Assembly (NCBI GenBank): GCA_964244585.1
Contig: CAXTJM010000001.1
Span: 372,001-436,000 of the forward strand
Length of the DNA: 64,000 nt
Reading direction: 5' to 3'
DNA from: LMUY01 sp964244585
Lineage (GTDB): Bacteria > Pseudomonadota > Alphaproteobacteria > Acetobacterales > Acetobacteraceae
The position numbers were made by a program, and so were the translations under genes. Below, piece by piece: positions 7,574-16,286 of this stretch. The notes beneath the pieces are model-generated. The model saw only the letters and a program-made list of their open reading frames with translations. It searched no databases and was not told the DNA's origin. Positions within the stretch are counted from its first letter, which is position 1, and each line of letters opens with the position of its first letter.

Positions 7574-8224
7574 ATGATCCCAGCATCGCGCCGGACCCTG
7601 GCAGATCGCCGCACGACCATCGTCCACCCGTTGGTCGTGCGGCTGACGCACTGGCTGAATGCGTTCGCCATGGTCTGCATGGTGATGAGTGGCTGGGGCA
7701 TCTACGACGCCTCGCCGTTGTTCGGCTTCAGCTTCCCGCACTGGGCGACCTTGGGCGGCTGGCTGGGCGGCAGCATCGCCTGGCACCTGGCGGCGATGTG
7801 GCTGCTGGTGTGCAACGGTGCGGTGTATATCGGCTACGGGCTGCTGAGCCGCCGTTTCCACCGCACGCTGCTGCCGCTGCGTCCGGCCGACATCTGGCGC
7901 GACGGCATCGCGGCGGTGCGGTTCCGCCTGGCGCATCAGGTGGGCAGCTACAACGCCGTGCAGCGCCTGCTGTACGTGGGCGTCCTGCTGCTGGGCGTGG
8001 TGGCGTTGCTCTCGGGCCTGGTGCTGTGGAAGTCGGTGCAGCTCCAGGCGCTGGCCGAGGTTATGGGCGGCTACGAGGGCGCGCGCCGGGTGCATTTCTT
8101 CGCCATGTCCGGCATCGTCGGCTTCACCGCGGTGCATTTGCTGCTGGTCATCCTGGTGCCGCGCACCCTGCCCGCGATGATCACCGGCCGGGCGCGGGCG
8201 CATGCGACGGAGGCATCCTCGTGA
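7574..8224 (+). CDS. Cytochrome b561-like integral membrane protein
   Basis: A 216-residue membrane protein with about four hydrophobic helices: WLNAFAMVCMVMSGWGIY, SIAWHLAAMWLLVCNGAVYI, LLYVGVLLLGVVALLSGLVL and IVGFTAVHLLLVILV. Histidines placed as in b561/Ni-Fe hydrogenase cytochrome b subunits are seen (LTHWLN, AWHLAAMW, RVHFFAMSG, TAVHLLLV) and probably bind two hemes. It would pass electrons from the membrane to the periplasmic molybdoenzyme encoded next, with which it overlaps by 4 bases (GTGA). The ATG at 7574 follows AGGAG (7561-7565) by 8 bases; a GTG at 7565 is less likely. Confidence 0.86.
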   Translation: MIPASRRTLADRRTTIVHPLVVRLTHWLNAFAMVCMVMSGWGIYDASPLFGFSFPHWATLGGWLGGSIAWHLAAMWLLVCNGAVYIGYGLLSRRFHRTLLPLRPADIWRDGIAAVRFRLAHQVGSYNAVQRLLYVGVLLLGVVALLSGLVLWKSVQLQALAEVMGGYEGARRVHFFAMSGIVGFTAVHLLLVILVPRTLPAMITGRARAHATEASS

Positions 8225-8982
8225 TCCCACGTAGACCCAAGCCGGCCATCAAGCTCGACGAGCATCGCGCGGCGTTGCGCAAGGTGGAGCGGCGGCTGTT
8301 CCTGCGCGGCGGCCTGTCGCTGGGCGCGCTGACGATGCTGGCCGGGTGCGACCTGCAGGACGGCGATGCGGTGGACAAGGTGCTATGGGCCATGTCGCGC
8401 TTCAACGACCGCGTCCAGGCCTTGCTGTTCGACCCGAACCGCCTGGCCCCCACCTACGCGGCCAGTCAGATCACCAAGCCGTTCCCGTTCAACGCATTCT
8501 ACCCGGTAGACAGCATCCCGGACGTGGATGCCGATGATTGGGCGCTGGAGGTCTCCGGCCTGGTGCAGGACAAGACGCCCTGGCCGCTCTCCCGCCTGCG
8601 CACCCTGCCGCAGGCGAGCCAGATCACCCGGCACATCTGCATCGAGGGATGGAGCGCCATCGGCCAATGGAGCGGCGTGCCGTTCCGCACTTTCCTGGAG
8701 CGGGTCGGCGCCGACACCCGCGCCAGCTACGTCGGCTTCAAATGCGCCGACCGCTATTACGGTAGCGTGGACATGGCGACGGCGCTGCACCCGCAGACCA
8801 TCCTGGCGCTAGACTACGGCGCTAGCCCGCTGCCGCCCGAGTATGGCTTCCCGCTCAAGCTGCGGGTCCCGACCAAACTGGGTTTCAAGAACCCGAAATA
8901 CATCCTGTCGATGAACGTGACCAACGACAATCCAGGCGGGTTCTGGGAAGACCAGGGTTACAATTGGTTTAGCGGATCCTGA
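8221..8982 (+). CDS. Tat-exported molybdopterin-dependent oxidoreductase (MsrP/sulfite oxidase fold)
   Basis: A 253-residue protein of the sulfite-oxidase superfamily, close in plan to MsrP (YedY). The N-terminus has a twin-arginine motif (ERRLFLRGG) and then a hydrophobic stretch ending in LAGC, a lipobox-like site. The Mo-ligand Cys is in RHICIEGWSAIGQW. Other family segments are WALEVSGLV, PQTILALDYG, GFPLKLRVPTKLGFKNPKYI and the closing GFWEDQGYNW. The GTG start overlaps the cytochrome gene stop by 4 bases. With its b-type partner it resembles MsrPQ or YedYZ systems that repair oxidised periplasmic proteins; the substrate here is unproven. It is the last gene before the AT-rich island. 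Confidence 0.88.
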   Translation: MIPRRPKPAIKLDEHRAALRKVERRLFLRGGLSLGALTMLAGCDLQDGDAVDKVLWAMSRFNDRVQALLFDPNRLAPTYAASQITKPFPFNAFYPVDSIPDVDADDWALEVSGLVQDKTPWPLSRLRTLPQASQITRHICIEGWSAIGQWSGVPFRTFLERVGADTRASYVGFKCADRYYGSVDMATALHPQTILALDYGASPLPPEYGFPLKLRVPTKLGFKNPKYILSMNVTNDNPGGFWEDQGYNWFSGS

Positions 8983-9000
8983 GGTAAACTACGGTACGGA

Positions 9001-9014
9001 AATGTCTGCTTCCG
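9001..9014 (+). repeat. Left arm of imperfect inverted repeat flanking the island gene
   Basis: AATGTCTGCTTCCG matches, at 12 of 14 positions, the reverse complement of 11411-11424 on the far side of the AT-rich gene. It may be an element end, or a short genus-specific intergenic motif that occurs by chance on both sides. Confidence 0.35.
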
Positions 9015-9170
9015 ACCCGATCCGGACGATTACGGCTCAACTAGTCAAGCTCGGAAGCTGACGGGCTACCAGCTAGCCTCCGCTCTATGCGCCTCTCAAG
9101 GCCAAATTGCGCCGTTGCAAATTCGGTGCTATGTCATAAGCTCCACTAGCATTAGGCACTGGAACATCCT

Positions 9171-11261
9171 ATGCAGCCGTGGATTATTGATGCGAACAAT
9201 ATACAGGTTGAAGATATCGAGCAGTCTTCAAACGGAGTCCTTTGTTCAACATCTTCCATTTCAAATTTTCTCTTGAAATCTAATAAGACAAAAATGATTG
9301 TTGTCGCCCCAAAAGGTTATGGTAAGACCCTCCTGCTGAAGGCAAAAAGGGTCAACTCTACTGGTATCTTCTCGAAAGTATTGCCCGAAAACACACTACT
9401 TGACAAGCCTGGAACAGTTCCGAGCGTGGTGAAGACTAAGGAATATGACACTTTACGGAGTACGGAAAATTACTGGAAATCACTTTGGCTGATGTCGATC
9501 ACGATCTGTGTTCTGAAGTCATTTGAAATTTCACTGAAAGAACCAAAAGGAAACAGAGGAACCATAGGAGCCATTTGGCAAGAACAAAGCTTAGTCTCTG
9601 CGTGCGACATATTTGACCGAATTCTGTCCTGCGGAGTAAATGACTACCATTCGGCTAAGGACTACTATAATAAGACCCTGTTGCCTAGTTTTAGGTTGGT
9701 ACATTCGTCGGCGGCATTATTTATAGACAACATAGATGAGTATTTCGAATATTTTCTCCGGGAAGGCGAGGCTACAGGAATATCTGGGACTGTTTCTAAA
9801 TCGTTTTGGCATTTTGCACAAATTGGCGCGGCTCTAGCCTCTCGAGAGCTTAACGGACTAAACAATCATATAAAGGTATTCGTTTCTATACGCAAAGAAG
9901 TGTTTCAAAAATCATTTCTGGAAAGTCCCGTTGGACTGCAGCTTAGTGGAGCTTCTGTCGAACTTCTGTACAGTCAGGTCGAACTAAAGCAAATTATACG
10001 TAACAACATCGGTATGGAATCTCCCAATCGTCTCGTCTACCAAGATGCGGACAACCCCGTTGAACGGTTTTTTGGTCGCAATTGTCTGCGTGTAATACAT
10101 CCTTCTACGGGGGACGAAGAAGCTATTGAAGACTTTTGGCTACGACACACCCTCGGGCGCCCCAGGGAGATCGCAGCGATTGGAGAGTGTCTGTCTAACA
10201 TTCTGCCAAACGATAGAAACGAGAAGTCGGTGAGAATAGCTGTTAGGGAGACTGCCGCAAATACGGTGTTGTCGTATCTTGGTGAGATGGCTCCTCACAT
10301 CGAAGGCATCGACCCACCTTTGATCCTGTCTCTCATTGAGAAAAATGTTTTGACTCTCGATGATCTAAACCGCATATCTAAGCGATACGTCCAGGCGTTC
10401 AATGTTAAACATGGCTTTGTAAGCGTTTTTGTAGAGCATATATTTTGTGGATTGTTTAAGCTCGGCCTTTTAGGTTATGTCCGGTTTGAGCCTGATCTGG
10501 GTAAAGACATACAGGTATTCAGGCGGCCAGGTGAAGAACCTCTTGACCGAACGGCCATACTTCCGCAAGCGAAGACATTCTTAATCCATCCAGTGCTCGA
10601 CGACGCGATTGCGCGCCTTCGGCCAGACTATTTGCGACACCTGCATCGGAAAGACATTGTTGGAGCCGGTCGACTTTGGAGACCGAAGCGAATGACATCA
10701 TTCGTATTGAAGGGCGATGTTCAGGCATTCAGTAAAATTATGTCGGAGCCGGTGGCCTCCGATCAGTTTGCTGCATTCTTTAGCGAGACAGTAGAGGAGG
10801 AATGCGGCCAACTTGCACACCGCGCTGTTTCCGATGGCGACTCGGTTACCCTGATTGATGAAAACCCGCGCAATGTTCTAAACGCGGCGAAAAGGGTGCA
10901 GGAGAAGATGTCACAGTCGTCATTTGCTTGCAAAATGCGTTTTGCTGGGGATGCAGGGTTCATCGAGGTCGATCGCACACTATCGCCTGCGGCAATCCGG
11001 GGATTGGCCATTCGGACGGCAGCTCGACTAGAGCCTCACGTCCGAGCAGGACATATTTTTGTCACTGACAACTTTATCAAAGAAGCAGATAGTCACCTCG
11101 GCACTGGAAATATCCAGGGGTTTCTTCTTGGCCCAGAGGATATCGTAGTATTGCCATATGTTGATGGTTTATTTAACATTGCGAAATCAGCAAAAGAAGA
11201 TGCAATATACACTCGCTTGTTTGATATATCTAGACAGAGCCTTGATAGAGACATTACTTAA
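9171..11261 (+). CDS. P-loop ATPase fused to a class III nucleotidyl-cyclase-like domain
   Basis: A 696-residue protein of unknown role, resembling Sll1717-type P-loop ATPases. Walker A is APKGYGKT (residues 46-53) and Walker B is ALFIDNIDE (about 182-190). GRPREIAAIGEC near 329-340 resembles the sensor region of KAP/STAND-like ATPases. Residues about 508-640 look like a class III adenylate/guanylate cyclase domain: GDVQAFS with Asp516 at metal site one, GDSVTL with Asp557 at metal site two, and IRTAARLEP, where the transition-state Arg (619) is kept but the usual Asn is Arg615. No signal peptide or membrane segment is evident. It sits alone in low-GC DNA, as many accessory defence genes do. 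Neither activity nor defence role is shown. Confidence 0.72.
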   Translation: MQPWIIDANNIQVEDIEQSSNGVLCSTSSISNFLLKSNKTKMIVVAPKGYGKTLLLKAKRVNSTGIFSKVLPENTLLDKPGTVPSVVKTKEYDTLRSTENYWKSLWLMSITICVLKSFEISLKEPKGNRGTIGAIWQEQSLVSACDIFDRILSCGVNDYHSAKDYYNKTLLPSFRLVHSSAALFIDNIDEYFEYFLREGEATGISGTVSKSFWHFAQIGAALASRELNGLNNHIKVFVSIRKEVFQKSFLESPVGLQLSGASVELLYSQVELKQIIRNNIGMESPNRLVYQDADNPVERFFGRNCLRVIHPSTGDEEAIEDFWLRHTLGRPREIAAIGECLSNILPNDRNEKSVRIAVRETAANTVLSYLGEMAPHIEGIDPPLILSLIEKNVLTLDDLNRISKRYVQAFNVKHGFVSVFVEHIFCGLFKLGLLGYVRFEPDLGKDIQVFRRPGEEPLDRTAILPQAKTFLIHPVLDDAIARLRPDYLRHLHRKDIVGAGRLWRPKRMTSFVLKGDVQAFSKIMSEPVASDQFAAFFSETVEEECGQLAHRAVSDGDSVTLIDENPRNVLNAAKRVQEKMSQSSFACKMRFAGDAGFIEVDRTLSPAAIRGLAIRTAARLEPHVRAGHIFVTDNFIKEADSHLGTGNIQGFLLGPEDIVVLPYVDGLFNIAKSAKEDAIYTRLFDISRQSLDRDIT

Positions 11262-11388
11262 GCCGGTCTGCCTTTGGAGAGGACTATCTCGTGATCCAGG
11301 GCTTCCACGCGCCAGATGAGGCAATTGGCTCAGGCAACTAATTCATGCCGAATGTAAGAGCCGATGCTTACGACATCCAGCCAGCGAC

Positions 11389-11421
11389 GTCCGCTTTTGG
11401 GCGGTGCTACCGTAAGCGGAC
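11389..11421. repeat. Inverted repeat (hairpin) downstream of the island gene
   Basis: GTCCGCTT (11389-11396) and AAGCGGAC (11414-11421) form an 8-base perfect stem with a 17-base loop. There is no T run after it, so it is not a standard terminator. The right arm overlaps the right member of the flanking inverted repeat (11411-11424). Confidence 0.5.
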
Positions 11422-11424
11422 ATT
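11411..11424 (-). repeat. Right arm of imperfect inverted repeat flanking the island gene
   Basis: Read on the minus strand this is AATGTCCGCTTACG, 12 of 14 identical to 9001-9014 on the plus strand. Confidence 0.35.
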
Positions 11425-11484
11425 CCGCTTTCCACCCATACTCCGCCATCCGCTCCACTCACGACCACCCCTTGCCTCGGTGTC

Positions 11485-13023
11485 CTAATACTTCAGGAAC
11501 GGCAAGCCTTGCTGCAACGAACCGCGGGACGGCAGGTCGGCGGTGGTGAACCCGCCGCCCAACGCCTGCACCAGCATCACGCTCGCCATCAGCCGCTGCT
11601 CCTGCACCAGCAGCGCGGTCTGCTGGTTGCCGAGCAGGGTGGTCTGCTGGGTGATCACGTTGGTGTAGGGCTCGGTGCCGGCGCGATAGGTGTTCAGCGC
11701 GATCTGCACGGAGCGTTGCGCCGATCGCACCGCATCCTGCGTGGCCGTGGCCTGCTGTTCCAGGATGCGCAGGGCGGAGAGCTCGTCCTCCACCTGCTGG
11801 AACGCCGTCAGCACCGTCTGGCGGTAGCCGGCCACGCTGGCATCGTAGGACGCGCGGGCGAGTGCCACCTCCGAATTGCGCAGGCCGCCCTCGAACAGCG
11901 TCTCGGTGGCGGCGGCGCCGAGCGACCAGACGCGGTTGCCCGCCTCGATCAGCGAGCCGAGCGGGTTGCCGGAATAGCCGTACAGCGACGACAGGCTGAT
12001 ATCCGGGTAGAACGCCGCCACCTGCACGCCGATCAGCGCGTTCTGCTCCTGCATGGTGCGCTCCGCCGCGGCGATGTCGGGGCGGCGCTGCAACAGCGTG
12101 GCAGGCACCGCGCCGGGCGCGGTGGGCGCATCGGCGGCAAGGGCGCCGGGCTGGATGGTCAGCTCGGCCGGCGCCACCCCGGTCAACACGGCGATGGCGT
12201 GCTCGTACTGCGTCCGCAACACGCCGACATCGACCAGCTCCGCCCGCGTGGTGTCGAGCTGGGCCTGCGCGGCGGACACGGCGGAGGCATCGGCCGTGCC
12301 GGCATTGTACTGGTTCTGCGTGATGCGCAGGGCGTCGGTGTAGGCGGCCACGGTATCGGTCAGCAGCTTGCCCAACGCGTCCTGGTAGCGCAGCTCGAAG
12401 TAATCCGTCGCCAGCGTGGCCTGCGCGGCCAGCGTGGCGTTGACCAGGTCGGCGGCGCTGACCTGTGCCGCCGCCACGTCGCTTTCCACCTGCCGCCGGA
12501 TGCGGCCCCACACGTCCAGATCCCAGTCGAACGTGCCCTCCAGCGTGTAGGTGTTGACGGCGCGGCCGCTGCTGCCGGTCAGGCCCGTCAACCCGGTGGT
12601 CGTGGTACCGGTCGTCGTCGTGCTTGCGGTGGTGTTGGTGCTGCCCAGCCCGGTGACAGAGTTGGTGCTGCTGCTGTTGCCGCGCTGCGAGCGGGTCGCG
12701 CTCGCGGTGCCGTTCAGCGTCGGGAACAGCGCGGACCGCGCCACGTCGACCGTGGCCTGCGCTTCCCGGTACTGCGCCTCGAACTGCTTGACGGTCTGGT
12801 TGTTCACGGCGACCTGGCTTTCCAGCCGGTCGAGCAGCGGATCGTGGTAGATGCCCCACCACGCGCCCTTGGGGGCGGTGTCCTGCGGCTGCGCCAGGGT
12901 CCAGCCCGGCGGCGCTTCCTTGAAGGCGGCGGTGATGCCCGCCGCGTTCGGCCGCCTGTAGTCCGGGCCCACGGTGCAGGCGGACAGGGCGACGAGGGCG
13001 ACCCCGATCGGCAGCAGCCTCAT
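11485..13023 (-). CDS. RND efflux outer-membrane factor, NodT/OprM family lipoprotein
   Basis: A 512-residue TolC-like outer-membrane channel. A lipoprotein signal ends at LSACTVGPDY (lipid-anchored Cys16), as in NodT/OprM. The two repeat halves of the family are visible: WWGIYHDPLLDRLE...NQTVKQFEAQYREAQA, then LLQRRPDIAAAERTMQEQNA and YRQTVLTAFQQVEDELSALR. Between residues about 110 and 150 lies a Ser/Thr/Gly-rich stretch (12575-12690), longer than usual for the family. The gene is last in the leftward efflux operon and its ATG overlaps the preceding permease stop by 4 bases, so all four parts of the pump are made together. Confidence 0.94.
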   Translation of the reverse strand: MRLLPIGVALVALSACTVGPDYRRPNAAGITAAFKEAPPGWTLAQPQDTAPKGAWWGIYHDPLLDRLESQVAVNNQTVKQFEAQYREAQATVDVARSALFPTLNGTASATRSQRGNSSSTNSVTGLGSTNTTASTTTTGTTTTGLTGLTGSSGRAVNTYTLEGTFDWDLDVWGRIRRQVESDVAAAQVSAADLVNATLAAQATLATDYFELRYQDALGKLLTDTVAAYTDALRITQNQYNAGTADASAVSAAQAQLDTTRAELVDVGVLRTQYEHAIAVLTGVAPAELTIQPGALAADAPTAPGAVPATLLQRRPDIAAAERTMQEQNALIGVQVAAFYPDISLSSLYGYSGNPLGSLIEAGNRVWSLGAAATETLFEGGLRNSEVALARASYDASVAGYRQTVLTAFQQVEDELSALRILEQQATATQDAVRSAQRSVQIALNTYRAGTEPYTNVITQQTTLLGNQQTALLVQEQRLMASVMLVQALGGGFTTADLPSRGSLQQGLPFLKY

Positions 13024-16000
13024 TCGGCGGCCCCCAAGGCGGGCGCAGCCCGGCGGCGCAGGCGCAGGCGGTCCATCAGCATGTAGACCGACGGCGTGGT
13101 GTAGAGCGTCAGCACCTGGCTGACGAGCAACCCGCCGACGATGGAAATGCCGAGCGGGCGGCGCAATTCCGCCCCGTCGCCAAAGGCGAAGGCGAGCGGC
13201 AACGCGCCCAGCAGCGCCGCGGCGGTCGTCATGGTGATCGGGCGGAACCGCATGAGGCACGCCTGGAAGATGGCCTCGCGGCTGGAGGCACCCTCCTCCC
13301 GCTCGGCATGCAGCGCGAAGTCGATCATCAGGATGGCGTTCTTCTTGACGATGCCGATCAGCAGGATGACGCCGATCACGGCGATGAGGGAGAACTCGGT
13401 GTGCAGCAGCATCAGGGCCAGCACCGCGCCGATGCCGGCGGATGGCAGGGTGGACAGGATGGTGATCGGGTGCACGAAGCTCTCGTACAGCACGCCCAGC
13501 ACGATGTAGACGGCCAATAACGCGGCGGCGACCAGCACCGTCTCGCTGTCCAGCGATTGCTGGAACACCTGCGCCGTGCCGGCGAACCCGCCTACGATGT
13601 CGGACGGCATGTGCAGCCCCGCCAGCGCCTTGTCGATCGCGGCCGAGGCGTCCGACAGGGACCGGCCGGGCGCCAGGTTGAAGGAGATGGTGGCCGCGAC
13701 GAACTGGCTCTGATGGTTGACGGACAGCGCCGTGTGGCCGGTGTTGAAATGCGCCACGGCGCTCAGCGGCACCATGGTTTCCTGCCCGGTGCTGACCGCG
13801 GCGCCAGCCGAGGCGCTGCCGCTGCCGCTGACGGCCAGCGCGTTCTGCGCCGCGTTGCGCTGCGAGGTGTCGATCCCGTTGGCCGTTGCCGCCGCCGCCG
13901 AGGATCCGGTGACGGTGCCGGACGGCGCGCTGGTCGTGGCTGTCCCGGTCGGCGTGCCGCCGGAGGTGCTGACCCACATCTGGTTCAGGATCGCCGGATC
14001 CTGCCAGTACCGCGGCGCCACCTCCATGACGACGTGGTACTGGTTCAGCGCGTTGTAGATCGTCGAGACGGAGCGTTGGCCGAACGCGTCGTACAGCGTG
14101 TTGTCGATCTGGTTGGTCGCGATGCCCAGCCGCGACGCCGTGCTACGGTCGATCTGCACCAGCGTCTCCAGCCCGGCCTCCTGCTGGTCGGAGTTCACGT
14201 CCGTCAGTGCCGGGTCGCGCTGCAGGGCGGCCAGCAATTTCGGCGCCCATTCATAAACCTCCGCCGTGTTGTCGGCCTGCAGCGTGTACTGGTAGGCCGC
14301 GTTGGTCTGCCGGCCCCCGACGCGGATATCCTGCGCCGGCACCAGGATCAGCCGCCCGCCCGCCACGCGGGACAATTCGTGCCGCAGCCGGCCCGTCAGC
14401 ACGTCCAGGCTGGACCGCTCGCTCTTCGGCTTCAACGCCACGTAGATGTTGCCGGTGTTGGTCTGCGACGCGCCGCCGCCGCCGCCGGCACCGGTCGAGC
14501 CGACCACGTCGAGCACCGCCGGGTCGTGCTGGACGATGGCCATCATCTGGGTGAGCTTCTGGCTCATGGATTGGAACGAGATGCTCTGGTCGGCCTGCAG
14601 GCTGCCGATCATCCGCCCGGTGTCCTGCGTCGGAAAGAAGCCCTTCGGAATGGCGATCAGCAGCGCCACGTTCAGCGCCACCGTGCCGGCCAGGACCAGC
14701 AGCACCAGCCAATTATGCTCCAACGTCCAAACCAGCGTGCGGCCGTAGAAGGCCTGCGCCCGCTCGCCGAAGCTGCGCCGTCGCCGCGGGTAATCCGCGG
14801 GCGGCCGGTTCGGCTCCAGGAACAGCGCGCACAGCATCGGCGTGGTGGTCAACGAGATCACCAGCGAGACGACGATGGCCAGCGACAGCGTGACCGCGAA
14901 CTCGCGGAACAGCCGGCCGACGATGCCGCCCAGCAGCAGGATGGGCAGGAACACCGCGACCAGCGACAGGGTGATGGAGACGATGGTGAACCCCACCTCC
15001 TGCGCGCCGCGCAGCGCCGCCTGCCGGCGCGGCATGCCGTCCTCCATGTGGCGGGAGATGTTTTCCAGCACGACGATGGCATCGTCCACCACGAAGCCGG
15101 TGGAGATGGTCAGCGCCATCAGCGAGAGGTTGTCCAGGCTGAAGCCCAGCAGGTACATCGCGCCGAACGTGCCGATGACGGAGACCGGCACGGCCACCAC
15201 CGGGATGATCGTGGCGGACAGGTTGCGCAGGAACAGCCATACCACCAGCGTGACCAGCGCCACCGAGATCAGCAGCGTGACCTCCGTGTCGCGCAGCGAG
15301 GCGCGGATGCTGATGGTGCTGTCGGAGGCGAATTGCAGGTCGATATCGTGCGGCAGCGCGGCCTGGAGCTTGGGCACCGCACCCTTGATGGCGTCCACCG
15401 TCTCGATGACGTTGGCGCCCGGCTGCCTGAAGATGATCACCAGCACGGCCGGCTTGCCGTTGGCCAGGCCGAGGTTGCGCAGATCCTGCACGCTGTCCTC
15501 GACATCCGCCACGTCCGTCAGGTGCACCGCGGCGCCGTTGCGGTAGGCGATCACCAGCGGGCGGTAGTCGGCGGCATGGCTGGCCTGGTCGTTGGTGTAG
15601 ACCTGCAGCCGCTGGCCGCCCAGCTCGACGATGCCCTTCGGGCTGTTCGCGTTGGCGGCGGCCAGCGTGGCACGCACGTCCTCCAGCCCGATGCCGTATT
15701 TGAACAGCGCTTGCGGCTGCAGCTCCACCCGCACCGCCGGCAGCGCCGCGCCGCTGATGATCACCTGCCCCACCCCGGAAAGCTGCGAGAGCTGCTGTTG
15801 CAGCACCGTGCTGGCCGCGTCGTAGATCTGGCCCCGCGTCAGCGTGCCGGAGGTGAGCGAGACGATCAGGATCGGCGCGTCCGCCGGGTTGACCTTGCGG
15901 TAGACTGGGTTGGACAGCAGGTTCGTCGGCAGGTCCGCGCGCGCCGCATTGATCGCCGCCTGCACGTCGCGCGCCGCGCCGTTGATGTCGCGGTCCAGGC

Positions 16001-16286
16001 CGAACTGCATGGTGATGCGCGCCTGCCCCACCTGGCTCTGCGACGTCATCTCCGTCACGTCGGCGATCTGGCCCAGATGGCGTTCCAGCGGACCGGCCAG
16101 GCTGGTCGCCACCGTCTCCGGATCGGCGCCGGGCAGTTGCGCCTGCACGGAGATGGTCGGGAAATCGACTTCCGGCAGGGACGCGACCGGCAGTTGGAAG
16201 AAGGCCAGCGCACCGGCCGCCAGGATCGCCAGCGTCAGTAGCGTGGTCGCGATCGGCCGGTTGATGAACGGGGCGGAGATGTTCAT
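13020..16286 (-). CDS. RND multidrug efflux permease (MdtC/HAE1 type)
   Basis: A 1088-residue inner-membrane proton/drug antiporter. It starts with the RND pattern MNISAPFINRPIATTLLTLAI and has the porter motif LPEVDFPTISVQAQLPGADPETV, the long TM4 helix GFVVDDAIVVLENISRHME and the late motif IGIVKKNAILMIDFAL. Residues about 772-836 (13778-13970) hold an insertion rich in Gly, Ser, Thr and Ala within the second periplasmic loop, absent from its operon paralogue. It overlaps the neighbouring permease gene by 4 bases. Two different permeases in a row, as in mdtB-mdtC, suggest a heteromeric pump. Confidence 0.94.
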   Translation of the reverse strand: MNISAPFINRPIATTLLTLAILAAGALAFFQLPVASLPEVDFPTISVQAQLPGADPETVATSLAGPLERHLGQIADVTEMTSQSQVGQARITMQFGLDRDINGAARDVQAAINAARADLPTNLLSNPVYRKVNPADAPILIVSLTSGTLTRGQIYDAASTVLQQQLSQLSGVGQVIISGAALPAVRVELQPQALFKYGIGLEDVRATLAAANANSPKGIVELGGQRLQVYTNDQASHAADYRPLVIAYRNGAAVHLTDVADVEDSVQDLRNLGLANGKPAVLVIIFRQPGANVIETVDAIKGAVPKLQAALPHDIDLQFASDSTISIRASLRDTEVTLLISVALVTLVVWLFLRNLSATIIPVVAVPVSVIGTFGAMYLLGFSLDNLSLMALTISTGFVVDDAIVVLENISRHMEDGMPRRQAALRGAQEVGFTIVSITLSLVAVFLPILLLGGIVGRLFREFAVTLSLAIVVSLVISLTTTPMLCALFLEPNRPPADYPRRRRSFGERAQAFYGRTLVWTLEHNWLVLLVLAGTVALNVALLIAIPKGFFPTQDTGRMIGSLQADQSISFQSMSQKLTQMMAIVQHDPAVLDVVGSTGAGGGGGASQTNTGNIYVALKPKSERSSLDVLTGRLRHELSRVAGGRLILVPAQDIRVGGRQTNAAYQYTLQADNTAEVYEWAPKLLAALQRDPALTDVNSDQQEAGLETLVQIDRSTASRLGIATNQIDNTLYDAFGQRSVSTIYNALNQYHVVMEVAPRYWQDPAILNQMWVSTSGGTPTGTATTSAPSGTVTGSSAAAATANGIDTSQRNAAQNALAVSGSGSASAGAAVSTGQETMVPLSAVAHFNTGHTALSVNHQSQFVAATISFNLAPGRSLSDASAAIDKALAGLHMPSDIVGGFAGTAQVFQQSLDSETVLVAAALLAVYIVLGVLYESFVHPITILSTLPSAGIGAVLALMLLHTEFSLIAVIGVILLIGIVKKNAILMIDFALHAEREEGASSREAIFQACLMRFRPITMTTAAALLGALPLAFAFGDGAELRRPLGISIVGGLLVSQVLTLYTTPSVYMLMDRLRLRRRAAPALGAAE

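Larger units (their letters stand above)
8983..11484. other. AT-rich inserted segment (one-gene island)
   Basis: Base composition changes sharply after the molybdoenzyme stop and returns to normal at the efflux operon. By direct count, 9241-9300 has 15 G+C of 60, against 44 of 60 at 8281-8340. The segment holds one long gene with untypical codons. The 188 bases before it and 223 bases after it contain no gene I can support, only short imperfect inverted repeats. No integrase, transposase or tRNA is present. Acquisition by horizontal transfer is inferred from composition. Confidence 0.8.

Noticed and set aside
11389..11421. Hairpin after the AT-rich gene as a rho-independent terminator
   Set aside because: The 17-base loop is long and no T run follows on either strand.
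9171..11484. A Pycsar- or CBASS-type operon around the cyclase-like gene
   Set aside because: No effector, cyclic-nucleotide-binding or membrane protein gene accompanies it; the next gene is an ordinary efflux channel on the other strand.
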